NCBI GenBank assembly: GCA_020429915.1
Contig: JAGQKV010000007.1
Coordinates: 1 to 64,000, forward strand
Reading direction: 5' to 3'
DNA length: 64,000 nucleotides
Origin: Candidatus Omnitrophota bacterium
GTDB lineage: Bacteria > Omnitrophota > Gorgyraeia > Zapsychrales > Zapsychraceae
Part shown: one piece after another, positions 62,074-64,000 of the stretch
Layout of the letters: each line of letters opens with the position of its first letter
Numbering within the stretch: position 1 is the first letter of the stretch
Position numbers and translations under genes: made by a program
Notes under the pieces: generated by a model
What the model saw: only the letters and a program-made list of their open reading frames with translations
Databases searched by the model: none
What the model was told of the DNA's origin: nothing

Positions 62074-62682
62074 ATGGACAATATTCAAATCAATCAATGG
62101 CGGCGGCTTGAGTATCATGACCCGGAACGGGTGCTGCGGCATCTCGACGATATTCAGATCGCGATCGCCGACAGTCCGATCGACGATAAGGTTAAGAATC
62201 TGCGCACCAATACGCTCAAGGCCCATAAGGAAGGGCGGGAAGCGGCGCTGTTTTGTCACGGTCTGGGTAAGGCCGTGCTGAACCGCAAGGTCTATTTCAG
62301 CCTTCACGAAAAAGATGATTACGATTTTATCGCTTGTTGGCAGGACCAGGCGGCACTGGTCTTTACGCCGGTCCAGTTAAAGGAAGTCGTCCCCCTGCAG
62401 ATCAATCCGGAGACGACATTGATGGATGAAATCGCCAAGCTCGCCAAATACGCGGACTCGCAAAACTTGGTTGTGGCGGTTTATCTCAACCGGACCGGCC
62501 GGCTGAACGTCAAAGAAATTATCGTTCCGGATCTTAATATCGCGGAGTTATGGTTTTTCGGGGCCGTGAGCGAGGACCGGTCGCGGTGGTTTTTGATGGG
62601 CGATTTGCTTGGCGAGAATCACTATTATGAATTCGATTACCCCAACGGGGAAGAGCAGCGGTTAGCGGATAGCGGTGAGTGA
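62074..62682 (+). CDS. Unknown protein with possible PD-(D/E)xK nuclease-like motif
   Basis: The product is 202 residues, soluble. Between residues 82 and 106 an Asp in 'DYDFIACW' (Asp84) is followed 17 residues later by 'VQLKEV' (Gln101-x-Lys103), the spacing and strand pattern of the PD-(D/E)xK nuclease fold. A helix with 'AKLAKYADSQNLVVAVYLN' follows, which also fits that fold. No family is named. It starts 19 bases after the preceding gene and could be co-transcribed. The nuclease call is a weak inference. Confidence 0.6.
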   Translation: MDNIQINQWRRLEYHDPERVLRHLDDIQIAIADSPIDDKVKNLRTNTLKAHKEGREAALFCHGLGKAVLNRKVYFSLHEKDDYDFIACWQDQAALVFTPVQLKEVVPLQINPETTLMDEIAKLAKYADSQNLVVAVYLNRTGRLNVKEIIVPDLNIAELWFFGAVSEDRSRWFLMGDLLGENHYYEFDYPNGEEQRLADSGE

Positions 62683-62818
62683 AGAGAAAGGGGATAGTGG
62701 TTAGGAAATCGATAGGAGCATAGGCTATGAGGAAGAACTTGGGAAAAGATCCATGGAGTCATCAAGTCACCAACAATTGTAATTGGGGTCCCCCTATTGT
62801 TTAATTAGGAGAATCGAT

Positions 62819-63532
62819 ATGGAACCTGTGCATGGAGCGAAGATCAAAATCAGAAAGGCGCACGACCGCGGGCATGCGGACCATGGTTGGCTGAATTCCT
62901 GGCACACGTTTTCCTTCGCGGACTATCACGATCCCGCGCATATGGGATTCCGCAGCCTGCGGGTGATCAATGACGACACCGTGCAGGGCGGCATGGGCTT
63001 CGGCACACACCCGCACCGCGACATGGAGATCATTTCCTATGTCATCGACGGTGCGCTGGAGCACAAAGACAGCATGGGCAACGGTTCGGTGATCCGCGCC
63101 GGTCATGTCCAGCGCGTCACCGCCGGGACCGGGATCACGCACAGCGAGTTCAACCATTCCGCTACGGCCCTGGTACACTTCCTGCAAATCTGGATCATCC
63201 CCAATCAACGCGGACTCAATCCGTCCTACGAGGAGTTCCAGGTGCGATCCGCGGGCGGCGGTATCTGTCTGATAGCTTCACCCGACGGAGCCGACGACAG
63301 CGTGACCGTTCACCAGGATGCGCGGCTGTACTTCGGACGGCTGGCGGAAGATGAAACCGTTACCCATACCACATCGGTCGAACGCGGGGTGTGGGTGCAG
63401 GTGGTCAAAGGTGAGCTGACCGTCGCCGGGCAACCGCTGTCGGCAGGGGACGGGATGAGCCTGGAGCAGGTGGAGGATATCGTGATTGAGGCGGGGGGAG
63501 CGGGGGAGTTCTTATTGTTTGATTTGGCATGA
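62819..63532 (+). CDS. Pirin-family protein (YhhW type)
   Basis: The product is 237 residues from the ATG after AGGAGAATCGAT. It is a bicupin with the metal site in 'FGTHPHRDMEIISYV' (His-x-His), a third His in 'ITHSEFNHS' and Glu nearby, plus 'RSLRVINDD' and 'HTFSFADYHDP'. Members with this site include quercetin dioxygenase YhhW and other proteins with poorly known substrates. It is cytoplasmic and probably a single-gene unit. Confidence 0.93.
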   Translation: MEPVHGAKIKIRKAHDRGHADHGWLNSWHTFSFADYHDPAHMGFRSLRVINDDTVQGGMGFGTHPHRDMEIISYVIDGALEHKDSMGNGSVIRAGHVQRVTAGTGITHSEFNHSATALVHFLQIWIIPNQRGLNPSYEEFQVRSAGGGICLIASPDGADDSVTVHQDARLYFGRLAEDETVTHTTSVERGVWVQVVKGELTVAGQPLSAGDGMSLEQVEDIVIEAGGAGEFLLFDLA

Positions 63533-63536
63533 TCGA

Positions 63537-63557
63537 GTGCTGTGTGCTGTGTGCTGT
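63537..63557. repeat. Three tandem GTGCTGT heptamers
   Basis: Perfect copies at 63537-63543, 63544-63550 and 63551-63557, just after the pirin stop; a partial fourth copy begins GTG. Confidence 0.8.
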
Positions 63558-63703
63558 GTGATGATCTTATCAAATCGCCCGGAAGAGGTTCCTCAATCCG
63601 AATTTGATCATCACTCAGCACCGCAAGTAGCTTCTGAATACATCACCCTCAGCGATTTCCGGCCCTTTACACCTTCTGAAATTCACTGTATAACTTGAAT
63701 ACC

Positions 63704-64000
63704 ATGCCCTACGGCTGTTTACCCCTAATCCTGTTCATCTGGTTCCTCCTGCTGCTCCCCTTTGTCTTCGCCGACATTATGCTCACCGCATTGGGAAAAT
63801 TGGGGGTGTCGCCGTCGGTGTCGGTGCTGATCGCCTGCGGCATCTTCATGGGCAGCCTGGTCAACATCCCTGTCAAACGCATTACCCGGAAAGCCCGTCT
63901 GGAATACGATCCGCTGGCGTTCTTCGGTTTGGGGAGGTTGTTTCCGCGTAAAACTTTCATGCAGGAGACCGTGATCGCGGTCAATATGGGCGGCTGCGTG
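63704..64000 (+). CDS. DUF1614 membrane protein, 3' partial
   Basis: The frame is open from the ATG at 63704 to the window edge (99 residues). It starts with a hydrophobic helix ('LPLILFIWFLLLLPFVFAD'), continues with 'ALGKLGVSPSVSVLIACG' and 'GSLVNIPVKR', and reaches 'ETVIAVNMGGCV'. These match the N-terminal part of the DUF1614 family of multi-pass membrane proteins of unknown function. Confidence 0.8.
   Translation, partial: MPYGCLPLILFIWFLLLLPFVFADIMLTALGKLGVSPSVSVLIACGIFMGSLVNIPVKRITRKARLEYDPLAFFGLGRLFPRKTFMQETVIAVNMGGCV

Noticed and set aside
62683..62818. Possible small gene between the nuclease-like protein and pirin
   Set aside because: No open frame with a ribosome site and codon pattern; the stretch looks non-coding.

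Overview
The window looks like a chromosomal segment of an uncultured, moderately GC-rich, Gram-negative (diderm) bacterium. Tat and Sec signal peptides, a periplasmic nitrate reductase, an exported small heat-shock protein and an HtrA protease all point to a periplasm. The 4692-residue exported protein at 47239-61317 has an N-terminal domain and a C-terminal GGID(F)N-type tail that I associate with Candidatus Omnitrophota (OP3). That assignment is inference from memory of the family, not a search result. No rRNA, tRNA, CRISPR array, prophage or intact insertion sequence was seen.

Layout. (1) 1-5288: the 3' part of a giant glycine-rich, beta-repeat surface protein. (2) 5410-18612: a sensory region with three related histidine kinases, two stand-alone receiver proteins, a DNA-binding receiver protein, a RedB-type thioredoxin-like protein, two exported proteins of unknown function, an exported thioredoxin-fold protein, a beta-CASP metallo-beta-lactamase and a membrane-anchored methyltransferase. 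(3) 18684-27870: a nitrate-respiration island. It runs Rrf2 regulator, tetraheme cytochrome, NrfC-like Fe-S protein, NrfD-like quinol protein, NapD, NapA, a four-haem NapB-like cytochrome, YecH-like, unknown, TatA, MOSC, MobA and an NnrS fragment. Electrons would pass from quinol through NrfD/NrfC and the cytochromes to NapA. NapD and TatA would serve maturation and export, and MobA and MOSC the molybdenum cofactor.

(4) 28026-36195, minus strand: an operon-like group encoding a secreted glycoside-hydrolase-like protein that has lost both catalytic glutamates, a secreted TPR-CHAT protease, an ECF-like sigma factor and a one-pass membrane TPR protein. After a terminator come a small secreted protein and a second glycoside hydrolase with intact catalytic glutamates. 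This is the best candidate for an undescribed system: a glycan-sensing, CHAT-protease-controlled sigma pathway.

(5) 36323-40816: a DEAD-box helicase with a long leader containing a terminator, a fused double adenylate kinase, an exported peroxiredoxin and a small membrane protein. A frameshifted histidine phosphatase follows. (6) 41273-46988: a proteostasis block. CIRCE-controlled groES-groEL is followed by an exported Hsp20, an HtrA protease with a TTG start overlapping it, and htpG. (7) 47239-61317: the giant multidomain protein. (8) 61423-64000: an F420-dependent-type NADP oxidoreductase, a possible nuclease-fold protein, a pirin and the start of a DUF1614 membrane protein.
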